Shown here piece after piece: positions 6,285 to 6,498 of a DNA stretch of 6,498 nt. Below the pieces are notes generated by a model, which was given only the letters and a program-made list of their open reading frames with translations, had not been told where the DNA came from and did not search any database. Positions within the stretch are counted from its first letter, which is position 1, and each line of letters starts with the position of its first letter. Location of the stretch: NCBI GenBank assembly GCA_904501895.1, contig CAJGCX010000101.1, forward strand, positions 1 through 6,498, given 5' to 3'. A program made the translations under genes and the position numbers. The stretch is from Clostridiaceae bacterium. GTDB taxonomy: Bacteria; Bacillota; Clostridia; Oscillospirales; Acutalibacteraceae.

Positions 6285-6291
6285 TACCCAC
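6264..6291 (-). terminator. Intrinsic terminator, second of two after the 5S rRNA
   Basis: On the transcribed strand GTGGGTA (6285-6291) pairs with TACCCAC (6270-6276), extendable by one T-G pair, around an approximately 6-8 base loop. TTTTTT (6264-6269) and then GTT follow. It is a textbook factor-independent terminator, acting as a backup behind the one at 6315-6351. Confidence 0.85.
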
Positions 6292-6314
6292 AAATAAAAA
6301 TTAATAGTATTTTC

Positions 6315-6351
6315 AAAAAAGAAAGCGCCCATCCTATTGGACAGACGCTTT
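6315..6351 (-). terminator. Intrinsic terminator of the rRNA operon
   Basis: It begins 6 nt past the 5S 3' end. Positions 6339-6351 pair with 6322-6334 in a 13-bp stem (three G-T pairs) around an AATA loop. CTTTTTT (6315-6321) follows on the transcribed strand. Its strength and position mark it as the main rrn terminator. Confidence 0.92.
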
Positions 6352-6357
6352 ATCTTA

Positions 6358-6473
<116 letters not shown>

Positions 6474-6474
<1 letters not shown>

Positions 6475-6496
6475 CACGAAACACTTTATCTCGTGA
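6474..6496 (-). other. Stem in the 23S-5S spacer (probable rRNA processing stem)
   Basis: TCACGA (6491-6496) and TCGTGA (6474-6479) are perfect complements around an 11-base loop, ending directly at the 5' side of the 5S rRNA. Such stems commonly flank 5S and guide precursor cleavage. The window stops two bases further on, so a longer pairing or the 23S end cannot be judged. Confidence 0.4.
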
Positions 6497-6498
6497 AC

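Overview
The window is bacterial chromosomal DNA, and every gene lies on the minus strand. It suggests an anaerobic Firmicute of the Clostridia, most likely Oscillospiraceae/Ruminococcus-like. The reasons are AT-rich DNA with Firmicute-type promoters and Shine-Dalgarno sites, the mreB-mreC-mreD-PBP2 order, an rpsO-pnp pair, and a secreted dockerin protein of the cellulosome type. The genus call is inference.

Read in the direction of transcription (high to low coordinates), the window opens with the end of an rRNA operon: a short stem in the 23S-5S spacer, a complete 5S rRNA, and two tandem intrinsic terminators. The mreB promoter overlaps the second terminator. A cell-elongation operon follows: mreB (actin-like scaffold), mreC (membrane-anchored periplasmic-side scaffold), mreD (polytopic membrane partner) and mrdA (class B PBP2 transpeptidase). 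Gaps are 6 to 30 bp, which fits one transcript. No rodA or min genes follow within the window.

Downstream of mrdA is a small secreted protein with a signal peptide, a type I dockerin and a C-terminal beta domain resembling chagasin/I42 protease inhibitors. Then come a strong promoter, an approximately 100-nt structured leader, rpsO (ribosomal protein S15), a hairpin-rich intergenic region, and the first 108 codons of pnp (PNPase), which runs off the left edge.

The points most worth a second look are: (1) MreB carries His-Lys where characterised MreBs have Glu-Glu before the P-x-A-A-A-I-G motif, the site of the ATP-hydrolysis glutamate; (2) the rpsO leader contains two mutually exclusive pairings, one of which masks the ribosome binding site and start codon; (3) the pnp leader can fold into a long segmented hairpin like the RNase III target that controls pnp in enterobacteria; (4) the dockerin-inhibitor fusion. 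Most of the rest is ordinary housekeeping DNA. I see no mobile element, CRISPR array or defence locus.
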